NCBI GenBank assembly: GCA_022773585.1
Contig: JALEZZ010000037.1
Span: 1 to 64,000, forward strand
Origin: Selenomonas sp.
GTDB lineage: Bacteria; Bacillota; Negativicutes; Selenomonadales; Selenomonadaceae
DNA: 64,000 nucleotides
Reading direction: 5' to 3'
The position numbers were made by a program, and so were the translations under genes. The notes beneath the pieces are model-generated. The model worked only from the letters and a program-made list of their open reading frames with translations, was not told the DNA's origin and ran no database searches. Below are positions 1-8,436 of this stretch, in pieces. Numbering within the stretch: the stretch's first letter is position 1; each line of letters begins with the position of its first letter.

Positions 1-156
1 GAATCAACAACAAGATCAAGACGCTGCGCCGCCAAGCGTACGGCTATCCTGATGATGAATATTTCTTTTTGAAGCTCATCGACATGAGCCGTCACTGATG
101 GATGGTACTACGCGAATCCCACAAGAAAAATGATTGAGCCAAAAAATGATTGAGCC
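1..156 (+). mobile_element. Right end of an ISL3-type insertion sequence (partial)
   Basis: An open frame runs in from the window edge and stops at 96-98. Its 31 residues include NNKIKTLRRQAYGY and DDEYFFLKLI, which I recognise as the C-terminal end typical of ISL3-family (DDE_Tnp_ISL3) transposases. The bases after the stop should hold the right terminal inverted repeat. The string aaaaatgattgagcc occurs at 126-140 and again at 142-156, so the probable IS tip is duplicated. The rest of the element lies outside the window. Family assignment is from recall of the C-terminal motif; the exact IS end is inferred. Confidence 0.65.
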
Positions 157-728
157 AGAATTTTCATGTGCATTCGGTGACTATCCTTTTGACACATGAG
201 CATCCAGATCATACAGCTGGCGTGCCTGCTTTGCGAAGAGAATTTTCCGTGAATTTAATCTGTCAGCGGGAATGCGCTCGAAGAATTATGGAAAAACGCA
301 ATAATCGCTTATTAGCGCTTCTTCCTTTGGCACGGCAGGGCAAGAGAAAAGAAATAAGTTTTTATTATCATGCATGCCCTTCAGAAACAATTCTTGCAGA
401 TGAGACATTTGATAGAGAAAAGAGGTTTCAATGGCATGAGCATTCTGTTTTCATGCAGGCATGGCCAGGCCATTCTCCTGGTAGTTGCGGTATCAAGGTA
501 GATGAGAATTGTATTTTTACAGGGGATGCTATGATTCCGGATTCGAAGGTGATTCTGCGCTATCCAGGAGCATCAGTCGAAGCCTATAAACATAGGACGC
601 TTCCAAAACTGCTTTCTATTTCGGAGCAGACTAGAATCTTTCCGGGACATGGCATGCCTTGTCAATATCGGGAGCTTCAGTATCGAGAGGGAATGTTTCA
701 GTATCGGGCAGGGGGAGGCCATAGGTGA
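150..728 (+). pseudogene. Metallo-beta-lactamase-fold hydrolase, 5'-truncated by the IS
   Basis: The 192-residue frame carries the metal-binding signatures of an MBL-fold hydrolase: THEHPDH (HxHxDH) at residues 15-21, a second His in GHSPGS, an Asp in FTGDAMIP and a final His in FPGHGMP. Intact family members have about 50 residues before HxHxDH; here only 14 remain after a TTG, with an in-frame stop directly upstream at 147-149. The 5' end has therefore been lost, most likely to the IS that abuts it. The gene is AT-rich compared with most of the window. It sits 3 bp before an adenylating-enzyme gene, suggesting a former small-molecule or acyl-activation operon. The substrate cannot be told. 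Confidence 0.75.
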
Positions 729-731
729 CGA

Positions 732-2177
732 ATGTGTGAGAAGAGCGGAATGTCGGCTTTGTTTTCGTCATGGTCAGGTTTTGGAAAGCGATGTGCGTTG
801 ATAACAGATGATGTTGCTGTTTCGTATCATGAGTTCAGAACATGGGGGGATGCGATAGCGAATGGAGTGGGTGAGAGGGCTTTAGTTTTTCTTCTTTGTA
901 CTAATACATTGGCTTCCATTGCTGGTTACACGGGCTTTCTGCGTCATCGTGCCGTTCCAGTCATGATGGACGCTGCGCTTGATTCTAGGTTGCTACGGCA
1001 TCTTGTGGCATTATATTGCCCATCCTTTTTTTGGATGCCGGAAGAGCGGCGAGCAGAATTTCCTAAGGCAGAAGAGAAGTTTCACTTTGGAGGATATGTA
1101 TTGCTTTCCATGGGAGAAAATGAGCCTTTTCCTCTCCATGACGATCTCGCGCTCCTGATGACGACGTCTGGCTCGACGGGGTCGCCGAAGCTGGTGCGGC
1201 AGTCGTATGAGAATCTCGCGGCGAATACAGCGTCCATCATTGATTATCTGCAGATTTTGGCAGAGGATCGCGCCATCACGAATCTTCCGATGCACTATGT
1301 TTACGGGCTTTCCATCATCAACACGTATCTTTCGGCGGGAGCGTCGCTCGTCGTGACAGACAAGACGCTGTTCGACCGCGGTTTCTGGCAGCTGATGCGC
1401 GAGCAGCAGGTCACGAGCCTTTCAGGCGTCCCGTATACGTACGAGATGCTGCGGCGGCTGCGGTTTTTTCGGCAGGATCTTCCGGCACTGCGCGTGCTCA
1501 CGCAGGCGGGCGGAAAGCTCAGCCCGAAGCTGCATGCGCAGTTCGCGGATTGGGCGGAGGAGACGGGACGGCAGTTCGTCGTGATGTATGGCGCTGCCGA
1601 GGCGACGGCACGCATGGGCTGGCTGCCGCCAGAGGAAAGCCGGCAGCATGTTGGTGCGATGGGCGTTGCCATTCCAGGCGGCCGCTTTGAGCTGGTAGAT
1701 GCGTCTGGCAGTGTCATCGAGACGTCGGACGTGGTCGGCGAGCTTGTGTATTATGGGCCGAATGTGACGCTCGGGTATGCTGAGAATGGAGCAGACCTTG
1801 CAAAGGGAGATGAGCGTCACGGGCGCTACGAAACGGGCGACATGGCCGTGCGAGATGCGGAGGGCTTTTATACCATCGTCGGGCGTAGGAAGCGTTTCCT
1901 CAAGATGTTCGGCAAGCGGACGAATCTTGAGGAGGCGGAGGAACTCCTGAAACAGCGCTTTGATGAGGCGGAGCTCGCCTGCGCCGGACGCGACGACGAG
2001 CTCTGGATTTTTTCGACGGATGAGGCGGCCCTGCCGGAGATGAAGTCGTATCTCGCGCAGACGACGGGGCTGCACCCGACGGGCATCCGAACGCAGTGCG
2101 TGGAAGCTATTCCGCGAAATGCGTCTGGCAAGGTGCGCTATCAGGAGCTGGAACATTTTTATCAGAAGACGGAATGA
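732..2177 (+). CDS. AMP-dependent acyl/aryl-CoA synthetase-like ligase (ANL family)
   Basis: This 481-residue ANL-superfamily enzyme should activate a carboxylic acid as its acyl-adenylate and pass it to CoA, a carrier protein or another acceptor. Visible core motifs are the P-loop TSGSTGSPK (about residue 144), the A5-like YGAAEATARMG, the A7 motif YETGDMA, the hinge region GRRKRFLKMFGKR and the catalytic lysine motif PRNASGKVRY near the C-terminus. It follows the MBL-fold remnant by 3 bp and overlaps the next gene by ATGA, so the three were one operon. The LuxE-like neighbour suggests fatty-acid or acyl-protein chemistry, but the substrate is unknown. Base composition changes sharply near position 1140: AT-rich codons before, GC-rich after. 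Confidence 0.85.
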   Translation: MCEKSGMSALFSSWSGFGKRCALITDDVAVSYHEFRTWGDAIANGVGERALVFLLCTNTLASIAGYTGFLRHRAVPVMMDAALDSRLLRHLVALYCPSFFWMPEERRAEFPKAEEKFHFGGYVLLSMGENEPFPLHDDLALLMTTSGSTGSPKLVRQSYENLAANTASIIDYLQILAEDRAITNLPMHYVYGLSIINTYLSAGASLVVTDKTLFDRGFWQLMREQQVTSLSGVPYTYEMLRRLRFFRQDLPALRVLTQAGGKLSPKLHAQFADWAEETGRQFVVMYGAAEATARMGWLPPEESRQHVGAMGVAIPGGRFELVDASGSVIETSDVVGELVYYGPNVTLGYAENGADLAKGDERHGRYETGDMAVRDAEGFYTIVGRRKRFLKMFGKRTNLEEAEELLKQRFDEAELACAGRDDELWIFSTDEAALPEMKSYLAQTTGLHPTGIRTQCVEAIPRNASGKVRYQELEHFYQKTE

Positions 2178-2446
2178 GATATATGGATGAATCATTTCTG
2201 ACATGGCAGCCCTACAGAACTGCCCATGAGGAGAAGCATGCGGCACTGACGAAGGTGCTGCTGGATTTGACAAAGCACCATCAGGCGAACTGCCCGGAAT
2301 ATGCGGCCATTCTCCGAGCGCTTTCATTTGATGCCGATTCGGTGCGAGGATATGAAGAACTGCCATTCCTGCCGGTGCGGTTGTTCAAGGAGTATGCACT
2401 GAAGAGCGTGGCGGACGAGGCAATCGTGAAGACGATGACGAGCTCG
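2174..2446 (+). pseudogene. LuxE-type acyl-protein synthetase, N-terminal fragment
   Basis: It starts with an ATG overlapping the stop of the ligase gene. The roughly 90 residues (MDESFLTWQPY near the start, LPFLPVRLFKEYALKS, then TMTSS) resemble the N-terminus of the LuxE acyl-protein synthetase family, whose members are about 350-400 residues and continue from here into a TSG-T-G nucleotide-binding motif. That continuation is missing. The frame instead runs into the coding sequence of an unrelated gene read in another phase. The gene is therefore broken by a deletion or rearrangement. Assignment to LuxE rests on motif resemblance only. Confidence 0.6.
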
Positions 2447-2970
2447 GCCAGCAGGCAGAGCTCATTCTGCCGAACCGCGAGCTCCGTTCGCTCTTCCGCA
2501 TCGAGGTGCTCGAACGCTACCAGAGCGACGATATGTATATCAATGTCGAAGACCTCATGCGGGCATTTGCGGCCGGCGACATCGAGACCGTCCGTGACGG
2601 CCTCAGCCAGTACATCGAAGTGCTTACGAGCAGCTTCGATGCGCAGAAGGGGAAGGAAGCCTTTTATCATGGCTTCGTCCTCGGTCTGACGGCGACGCTC
2701 ACGGGAGACTACCGCATCCGCTCGAATCGTGAATCAGGCTTTGGCCGTTATGACATTGCAGCATTCCCGCGGAAAGCGGGCGAGAGAGGCATGGTCATCG
2801 AATGCAAGCAGGCAGAGAGCGAAGATGCACTCGAAACCAAAGCACAGGAAGCCCTCGAACAGATCAAGGATCGCGACTACGATGCCGAATTCCGTGCGCA
2901 AGGCATAGAAGGCGTACTGCATTACGGCATATCATTTTGCGGGAAGCACGTACATGTGGAGATGATGTAA
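2431..2970 (+). pseudogene. AAA-ATPase-like / PD-(D/E)XK nuclease (PDDEXK_9), C-terminal fragment
   Basis: From about 2431 a frame reads DDELGQQAEL and continues to 2970 without a proper start. It matches the C-terminal part of the AAA-ATPase-like proteins (about 550 residues) that are highly multiplied in gut anaerobes. Their C-terminal PD-(D/E)XK domain is seen here as FYHGFVLGL, GRYDIAAF with the catalytic Asp, and VIECKQ with the E-x-K pair. The N-terminal ATPase region is absent. An internal GTG at 2506 could start a 154-residue product, but no ribosome-binding site supports it. The fragment is fused to the LuxE remnant at a short shared sequence. Confidence 0.75.
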
Positions 2971-4205
2971 TGAAGTTGCAGTACCCTGTTCGTCACTTTT
3001 GCTGCCAGGAATTGTCCCAAGAGGAAATGGAAGCTCGTTTCCGCGACAAGACAGGGTTCTTTTCTTCTGCTCAGCCGTTGATCGGGCCTGTGCGTGGGGA
3101 AACAGGAATCGATGGCTTGCGGCTCGATTTCAATGACGGCCTGCGCTTCGAGGTGCCGGAAGGGGATTTCCATGTGCGCATCAGCGATGCGGATTCGGAA
3201 ATGGTCTTTTTTGACGATGATGTTTCGGCTGTCCGGCTCCAGTCCATGGAGAAATTCTATGTCCATTGGCAGCTTGATGTCTACTACGGGGGGGCACTTG
3301 CCTTTTCACATGTGTTCGACCCGATGGGTCAGAAGGTATTTTTTGTTGATTGCAGCACAGCGCTCGGGGATTCTCTCGTCGTGCTGCCGTATCTGCGCGC
3401 GTTCCGCGAGCGGTATGGTGCAGAGGTTTCGTGTCATCTGCCAGAGTATCTTTACGGTTTCGCGCAGCGCTTGCTGCCAGGAATCGAATGGCGGGAGACA
3501 TGGCCGGAGGACTGTTATGCGACATTTTATTTCGGTGCGGCCATCGATGCACCGGCCCTGTCGCCAGAAGACGGACGGCTCGTGCCGATGGAAGAGCTCG
3601 GCCATCTGCTCTTCGGCGTGCCGCGCCCGCGGCAGAGGCTCATCTGGCCGGCGGGGAAAAAGCAGATAACAGAACCCTATGTCTGCATCGGCGTACAGGC
3701 ATCGCATCCTGCGAAAGGCTGGCACTATCCGGGTGGCTGGGAAACCATCGTCGCGGCGCTTCGGAAGGCGGGATATCGCGTCCTCTGCATCGATCGAGAA
3801 CGTGAGAATGAGGCGAATGGGTTCGTGGCACGTATGCCTGATTGTGCAGAAGATTTTACAGGAAACCGCCCGATCGAAGAACGTGCGGAATTGCGTTCTC
3901 ATGCAGATTTCTTCATCGGACTCGGGAGCGGTCTCTCGTGGCTTGCACATTTCGTCGGTTGTCCGGTCGTACTGATTTGCGGATTTTCAGAAAGCTGGTA
4001 CGAATTTGATACTCCCTATCGTGTCTACAACCGCCTCGCCTGCCATGGATGTCTCAACGATGTTCGAGAGCCATATTTTCAGAATCCCTGCCCGCGCCAG
4101 CCACATGGCTCAGACAAGATTCTCGAATGTCAGAAGACCATCACGCCGCGCATGGTGCTCGATGCCATCTGGCGGCTGCAGCAGGATCAAGAGAAAACTT
4201 TATGA
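2970..4205 (+). CDS. Autotransporter O-heptosyltransferase (BAHT, TibC/Aah-like)
   Basis: The 411-residue protein resembles bacterial autotransporter heptosyltransferases, which transfer heptose from ADP-heptose to serines of strand-loop-strand adhesin passenger domains in the cytoplasm. Visible signs are the GT-B start FVDCSTALGDSLVVLPYLR, ADP-sugar site candidates GVQASHPAKGWHYP and FIGLGSGLSWLAHFVGCPVV, and a C-terminal Cys set (CHGC, NPCPRQ, LECQ) like the iron-binding Cys cluster of TibC. The ATG overlaps the stop of the preceding fragment by one base, so its own promoter is unclear. No autotransporter gene is in view, so its target must lie elsewhere or is lost. A generic GT9 heptosyltransferase is the alternative, but the N-terminal beta-rich region and Cys set favour BAHT. 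Confidence 0.8.
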   Translation: MKLQYPVRHFCCQELSQEEMEARFRDKTGFFSSAQPLIGPVRGETGIDGLRLDFNDGLRFEVPEGDFHVRISDADSEMVFFDDDVSAVRLQSMEKFYVHWQLDVYYGGALAFSHVFDPMGQKVFFVDCSTALGDSLVVLPYLRAFRERYGAEVSCHLPEYLYGFAQRLLPGIEWRETWPEDCYATFYFGAAIDAPALSPEDGRLVPMEELGHLLFGVPRPRQRLIWPAGKKQITEPYVCIGVQASHPAKGWHYPGGWETIVAALRKAGYRVLCIDRERENEANGFVARMPDCAEDFTGNRPIEERAELRSHADFFIGLGSGLSWLAHFVGCPVVLICGFSESWYEFDTPYRVYNRLACHGCLNDVREPYFQNPCPRQPHGSDKILECQKTITPRMVLDAIWRLQQDQEKTL

Positions 4206-4229
4206 AGAAGATTTTTCGGCTGCGCGTGC

Positions 4230-4259
4230 TTGACGCGCGGCCGTTTCGTGTTTTAAGAT
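4230..4259 (+). promoter_or_regulatory. Possible sigma-70 promoter ahead of mfd
   Basis: TTGACG at 4230-4235 and TAAGAT at 4254-4259 are separated by 18 bp. A transcript from here would begin upstream of the hairpin at 4281-4306, which would then sit in the mfd leader. The -10 box is only a moderate match. Confidence 0.4.
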
Positions 4260-4280
4260 AAAGACTGTCAGCAAAAAATC

Positions 4281-4313
4281 GGGCTGCCTGCGTTGCGGGC
4301 GAGCCCCTTTTTC
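4281..4313 (+). terminator. Rho-independent terminator between heptosyltransferase and mfd
   Basis: GGGCT-g-CCTGC, a short loop and GCGGG-c-gAGCCC form a stem of about 11 bp followed by a run of T. It can end transcription from the heptosyltransferase. If the promoter at 4230 is real, it could instead act as an attenuator in the mfd leader. Confidence 0.65.
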
Positions 4314-4343
4314 CGTGAGAAGAATCCATTGGGAGATTGATTC

Positions 4344-7300
4344 ATGAAGACTTTGTTCCGCGCACTCGGCGAGGATGCCGCAGTGCAGAAGATTCAGGAG
4401 GCCTTTTCCAAAACGGACGGGCGGACGCTCGTCTATGGCCTCTCGGGGTCGCAGAAACATGCTGTTTATGCCTCGGCGTTTGACGTGTCGCCGCGGCCGA
4501 CGGTCGTGCTTGTCCACAGCCGCGAGAGCCTCGAAGCATGGCGGGAAAACCTGCATGCCCTGTTGCCAGACGTTCCTGTGCTCGAGCTGCCGGAGGTCGA
4601 TGCGGCGGCCGAGGACATCCAGGCGTCGGCGCGGAGCCTCGAGAGCACGGCAAGGCGCATGGACGTGCTCGGGCGGCTGCTGCGCGGCGAGAACCTCATC
4701 GTGCTCTCGACGATGGCGGCAGCGGCGGCAAAAGGCATGTCGCGCGGCGATTTCGAGCGGCTGAGCCTGCGCATCGGCACGGGCGATGACGTCGGCCTGC
4801 GGAAGCTCATCGGCAGCCTCGCCGACCTCGGCTATGCGCGCGTCGAGGAAGTCGAGTCGATGGGGCAGTTCTCGGCGCGCGGCGGCATCGTCGATGTCTT
4901 TCCGATTAATCGCACGGCGCCCGTGCGCATCGAGTTCTTCGATGACGAAGTTGATTCTCTGCGCGAGTTCGATCTTGAGACGAAGCGTTCGCAGCGGAAT
5001 ATCGGCGCGGTCTCCATCCTGCCGCTCGCACGTACGGACGCGAAAGGGCGGCCGGCGCTGTTCCTCTCGTATCTCAAGGGCAATGGCACCGTGCTGTTTG
5101 ACGAGCCGACGCGCCTGCGCGAGGAGCTCCGCACGATGGTCAAGGAGAATCCTGACATCAAGAAGCATATCTTCAGCTGGGAAGACCTGCTGGAGGAGGC
5201 GGAGCACAATAACGTCGTGTTCTCGGCGCTGATGCTTCAGCAGATTCATGGCGCGGAGCCGGACGCGACAATCAGCATCACGGTCACGAACATGACGCCG
5301 TTTCAGCGGCAGATGGATCTCTTCACGGGTGAGCTCTCGCGCTACCTTGCGGCGAAAGAGCGCATCCTGATCCTGCTCTCGACGAAGGAGAAGGCGAACG
5401 GCCTGCGCGAGATGCTCGCGAAGCGCCGCCTGCCGTCGAGCGTGATGGATGAGGGCGCAGACCTTTCGGAAAAACGCATCACGATTCAGACAGGGCTCTT
5501 GCTCTCGGGCTTCGAGCTCGCGAGCGACCGCCTCGTCGTCGTGACGGAGAAGGACATCTTCGGCCATGTGAAGCGGCGCATCGCGAAAACGGCGCCCGAA
5601 GGCGAGAAAATTTCGCATTTCCGCGACATCAAGCCCGGCGACTACGTCGTGCATGTCAACCACGGCATCGGCAAGTATGTCGGCGTCGTGACGCTCGAAG
5701 TCGGCGGCGTGCGGCGCGACTACCTGCACATCAAGTACGGCGGCGACGACAAGCTCTACGTGCCGACGGACCAGGTGCACCTGCTGCAGAAATACATCGG
5801 CAGCGAGGGCGAGGTGCCGCGCCTGCACCGCATGGGCGGCACGGAGTGGATCAAGGCGAAGGCGCGCGCGAAGAAGTCCGTCGAGGACATCGCGGAAAAG
5901 CTCATCGAAATCTACGCGAAGCGCAAGGACGCCGAGGGCTTTGCATTTTCGCCCGACGATGCGAGTCAGCAGGAGTTCGAGGATGCATTCCCGTTTCAGG
6001 AGACGGACGACCAGCTGCGCGCGATCAAGGAAATCAAGCGCGACATGGAATTGCCGAAGCCGATGGACCGGCTGCTCTGCGGCGACGTCGGCTTCGGAAA
6101 GACGGAAGTCGCCATCCGCGCGGCGTACAAGGCCGTCATGGACGGCAAGCAGGTCGCCGTGCTCGTGCCGACGACGGTGCTGGCGCAGCAGCACTACAAG
6201 ACGTTTTCCGAGCGCTTTTTGAATTTCCTGCCGACGGTCGATGTCATCAGTCGCTTCCGCTCGCAGCGCGAGCAGACGGATACGCTGAAGCGCGTGGCTT
6301 CGGGCGATGTGGACATCCTGATCGGCACGCATGCGATCCTCAATCAGCGCAAGGTGCATTTCAAGAACCTCGGCCTCCTGATCGTCGATGAGGAGCAGCG
6401 GTTCGGCGTCAAGCAGAAGGACAAGATCCGGAGCCTCGCGGCGGGCATCGACGTGCTGACGCTTTCGGCGACGCCGATTCCACGCACGCTCCATATGTCG
6501 CTCGTCGGCGCGCGCGACATGAGCATCATCGAGACGCCGCCTGCCGAACGCATCCCCGTGCAGACGTATGTCGTCGAGGCGAGCGATGCCGTGCTCGCAG
6601 GCGCCATCAAGCGCGAGATGCGGCGCGGCGGGCAGGTCTTCTTCGTCTACAACCGCGTCGCGAGCATCGACGCGATGAAGGCGCGGCTGCAAGCGCTCGT
6701 GCCCGAGGCGCGCATCCTCGTCGCGCACGGCCAGATGCCCGAGGAGCTCCTCGAGCGCGTCATGATGGATTTCTACGAGGGCGAGGCAGACATCCTGCTC
6801 GCGACGAGCATCGTCGAGAATGGCCTCGACGTTGCGAATGCGAACACGATCATCGTCTACAACGCCGACCATTTCGGCCTGTCGCAGCTCTACCAGATGC
6901 GCGGACGCGTCGGCCGTTCGCCGCGCATGGCGTTCGCGTATTTCGTTTATCAGGCGGACAAGGTGCTGTCGGAGACGGCGGAAAAACGTCTCGCGGCCAT
7001 GAAGGAGTTCGCCGAGCTCGGCGCAGGCTTCAAGATTGCCATGCGCGACCTCGAAATCCGCGGCGCGGGCAATTTGCTCGGCGCGCAGCAGCACGGCCAC
7101 ATCGCGAGCGTCGGTTTCGAGATGTACTGCAAGCTGCTCGAAGAAGCCATCGACGCATTGCAGAAGAAGAAGCCTGCGAAGGTCGTGCCGGAGCCGACGA
7201 TCGAAATCAATGTCGAGGCATATATCGAGAGCGACTACATCGCCGACGCGCAGCACAAGCTCGAACTCTACCAGCGCATTGCGGCCATCCGCAAGAACGA

Positions 7301-7673
7301 GGAGATTCCGGCGTTCATCGACGAGCTCATCGATCGTTTCGGCGAGCCGACGCCGGGCGTCATGAAGTTGCTCGAAGTCACGCGCATCCGCAACTACGCG
7401 CGCCAGCTCGGCATCGCGGTCATCGCGGAGAAGCCCGCGGCCATCGAGATGCACCTCACGAAAGAGCCGGCGTTCGAGATGGCGAATCTCATGAAGCTCA
7501 AGGAGCGCTTCGGCCCGAACCTCACGATTTTGCCACCGCAGGGGCTGCTGCGCTTCCGCCTGATGCCGTCGTATCGGAAGAACCTCACGAACTTCCTGAC
7601 GCGCGTGCTCATGGCGCTCGCGGGCGATGAGGCGGCGCTCGCGCCGAAAGAAAAGATTCAGAAGGGAGCATGA
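4344..7673 (+). CDS. mfd: Transcription-repair coupling factor
   Basis: Mfd (1109 residues) removes RNA polymerase stalled at DNA lesions and recruits UvrA. Domain order is as expected: a UvrB-like N-terminus, the RNA-polymerase-interacting/CarD-like region around GDYVVHVNHGIGKYVGVV (about residue 432), then a RecG-like translocase with Walker A GDVGFGKTE (about 581), the DEEQ box IVDEEQRFGVKQ (about 681), LSATPIPRT and the arginine-finger motif GRVGRS, and a C-terminal TRCF domain. The ATG at 4344 is preceded by GGGAGA at a suitable distance. The next gene starts 4 bp after its stop, indicating co-transcription. No unusual features. Confidence 0.97.
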   Translation: MKTLFRALGEDAAVQKIQEAFSKTDGRTLVYGLSGSQKHAVYASAFDVSPRPTVVLVHSRESLEAWRENLHALLPDVPVLELPEVDAAAEDIQASARSLESTARRMDVLGRLLRGENLIVLSTMAAAAAKGMSRGDFERLSLRIGTGDDVGLRKLIGSLADLGYARVEEVESMGQFSARGGIVDVFPINRTAPVRIEFFDDEVDSLREFDLETKRSQRNIGAVSILPLARTDAKGRPALFLSYLKGNGTVLFDEPTRLREELRTMVKENPDIKKHIFSWEDLLEEAEHNNVVFSALMLQQIHGAEPDATISITVTNMTPFQRQMDLFTGELSRYLAAKERILILLSTKEKANGLREMLAKRRLPSSVMDEGADLSEKRITIQTGLLLSGFELASDRLVVVTEKDIFGHVKRRIAKTAPEGEKISHFRDIKPGDYVVHVNHGIGKYVGVVTLEVGGVRRDYLHIKYGGDDKLYVPTDQVHLLQKYIGSEGEVPRLHRMGGTEWIKAKARAKKSVEDIAEKLIEIYAKRKDAEGFAFSPDDASQQEFEDAFPFQETDDQLRAIKEIKRDMELPKPMDRLLCGDVGFGKTEVAIRAAYKAVMDGKQVAVLVPTTVLAQQHYKTFSERFLNFLPTVDVISRFRSQREQTDTLKRVASGDVDILIGTHAILNQRKVHFKNLGLLIVDEEQRFGVKQKDKIRSLAAGIDVLTLSATPIPRTLHMSLVGARDMSIIETPPAERIPVQTYVVEASDAVLAGAIKREMRRGGQVFFVYNRVASIDAMKARLQALVPEARILVAHGQMPEELLERVMMDFYEGEADILLATSIVENGLDVANANTIIVYNADHFGLSQLYQMRGRVGRSPRMAFAYFVYQADKVLSETAEKRLAAMKEFAELGAGFKIAMRDLEIRGAGNLLGAQQHGHIASVGFEMYCKLLEEAIDALQKKKPAKVVPEPTIEINVEAYIESDYIADAQHKLELYQRIAAIRKNEEIPAFIDELIDRFGEPTPGVMKLLEVTRIRNYARQLGIAVIAEKPAAIEMHLTKEPAFEMANLMKLKERFGPNLTILPPQGLLRFRLMPSYRKNLTNFLTRVLMALAGDEAALAPKEKIQKGA

Positions 7674-7677
7674 TTTT

Positions 7678-8361
7678 ATGAGCATGGGAAGCATTCAGGT
7701 CATCGGCCTCGGCCCGGGGCGTGCGGGACTCATCACGCGCGAAGCGTGGGAGCTCATGAAGGGCGCGAAGCAGCTCATCCTGCGGACGTCCATCCATCCG
7801 ACGGTCGAAGCTGTGAAAAAGGCGGGCATCAAGTTTGCGACGTATGACAAACTCTACGAAAAAGCGCCGAATTTCGAGACGCTGTATCAGGCCATCGCGG
7901 ACGACCTCGTCCGCCGCGCAGCGATGGGCGAGCAGATCGTCTATGCCGTGCCCGGCAGCCCGCTCGTCGCCGAGCGCACGGTCGTGCTGCTCCGCGAGCA
8001 GGCGCAGAAGCGCGTGGACATCGACCTCGTCATTCATCCCGGCATGAGCTTCGTCGAGGTACTCTACACGCGTCTCGGCGTCGATCCCGTCGAGGGGCTC
8101 ATGATCCTCGACGCAGAGGACGTGGCAAAGCTTCACGAGCGGCCGTTCACGAACCTCGTCATCACGCAGGTCTACGACGAGCGCACGGCGTCGGACTGCA
8201 AGCTCTCTCTCATGGAATTCCTGCCCGACGATGCGCCCGTGACGTTCATCCACAACCTCGCGCTGCCCGACGAGAGCGTGCGCACGATTTATCTTTATGA
8301 GCTCGACCGGCAGAAGGACATCGACCATCTGACGACGCTTTTCGTGCCTCGAAAAGCATAA
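7678..8361 (+). CDS. YabN-type SAM-dependent tetrapyrrole methylase-like protein lacking the MazG domain
   Basis: The 227 residues match the N-terminal tetrapyrrole (corrin/porphyrin) methylase domain of YabN/MazG proteins: VIGLGPGRAGLITREA at the start, YAVPGSPLVAERTV and HPGMSFVEVLYTRLG. The usual Firmicutes protein is about 480 residues and continues into a MazG NTP-pyrophosphohydrolase domain. Here the frame stops at the domain boundary, and no MazG-like sequence follows before the HU promoter. Gene order mfd-yabN-hup is the normal one in this group. The ATG at 7678 has GAAGGGAG upstream; a GTG or TTG further up inside mfd is less likely. The function of the isolated domain is unknown. 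Confidence 0.8.
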   Translation: MSMGSIQVIGLGPGRAGLITREAWELMKGAKQLILRTSIHPTVEAVKKAGIKFATYDKLYEKAPNFETLYQAIADDLVRRAAMGEQIVYAVPGSPLVAERTVVLLREQAQKRVDIDLVIHPGMSFVEVLYTRLGVDPVEGLMILDAEDVAKLHERPFTNLVITQVYDERTASDCKLSLMEFLPDDAPVTFIHNLALPDESVRTIYLYELDRQKDIDHLTTLFVPRKA

Positions 8362-8407
8362 AATCGCAGTTTTTTCGCATCGAATCGCGCTTTTTTCGCA
8401 GAAAGCC

Positions 8408-8436
8408 TTGATTTTTCTAGGGTTTCTTGCTATATT
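8408..8436 (+). promoter_or_regulatory. Sigma-70 promoter for the HU gene
   Basis: TTGATT at 8408-8413 and TATATT at 8431-8436 are separated by 17 bp, an excellent vegetative promoter about 90 bp upstream of the HU start. Confidence 0.75.

Noticed and set aside
2506-2970. An intact 154-residue nuclease gene starting at GTG 2506
   Set aside because: There is no ribosome-binding site, and the homologous frame extends upstream to the rearrangement point, so it is a fragment.
4200-7694. A 1164-codon open frame on the minus strand opposite mfd
   Set aside because: It is an Arg/Leu/His/Asp-rich antisense shadow produced by GC-rich codon bias; mfd on the plus strand has all family motifs. The same applies to long antisense frames at 13304-16009, 46725-48917, 52377-54392, 55470-58145 and 59949-62075.
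8362-8400. T-rich direct repeats (tcgca-ttttttcgca) after the YabN-like gene as a terminator
   Set aside because: No stable stem precedes the T runs; they are direct rather than inverted repeats.
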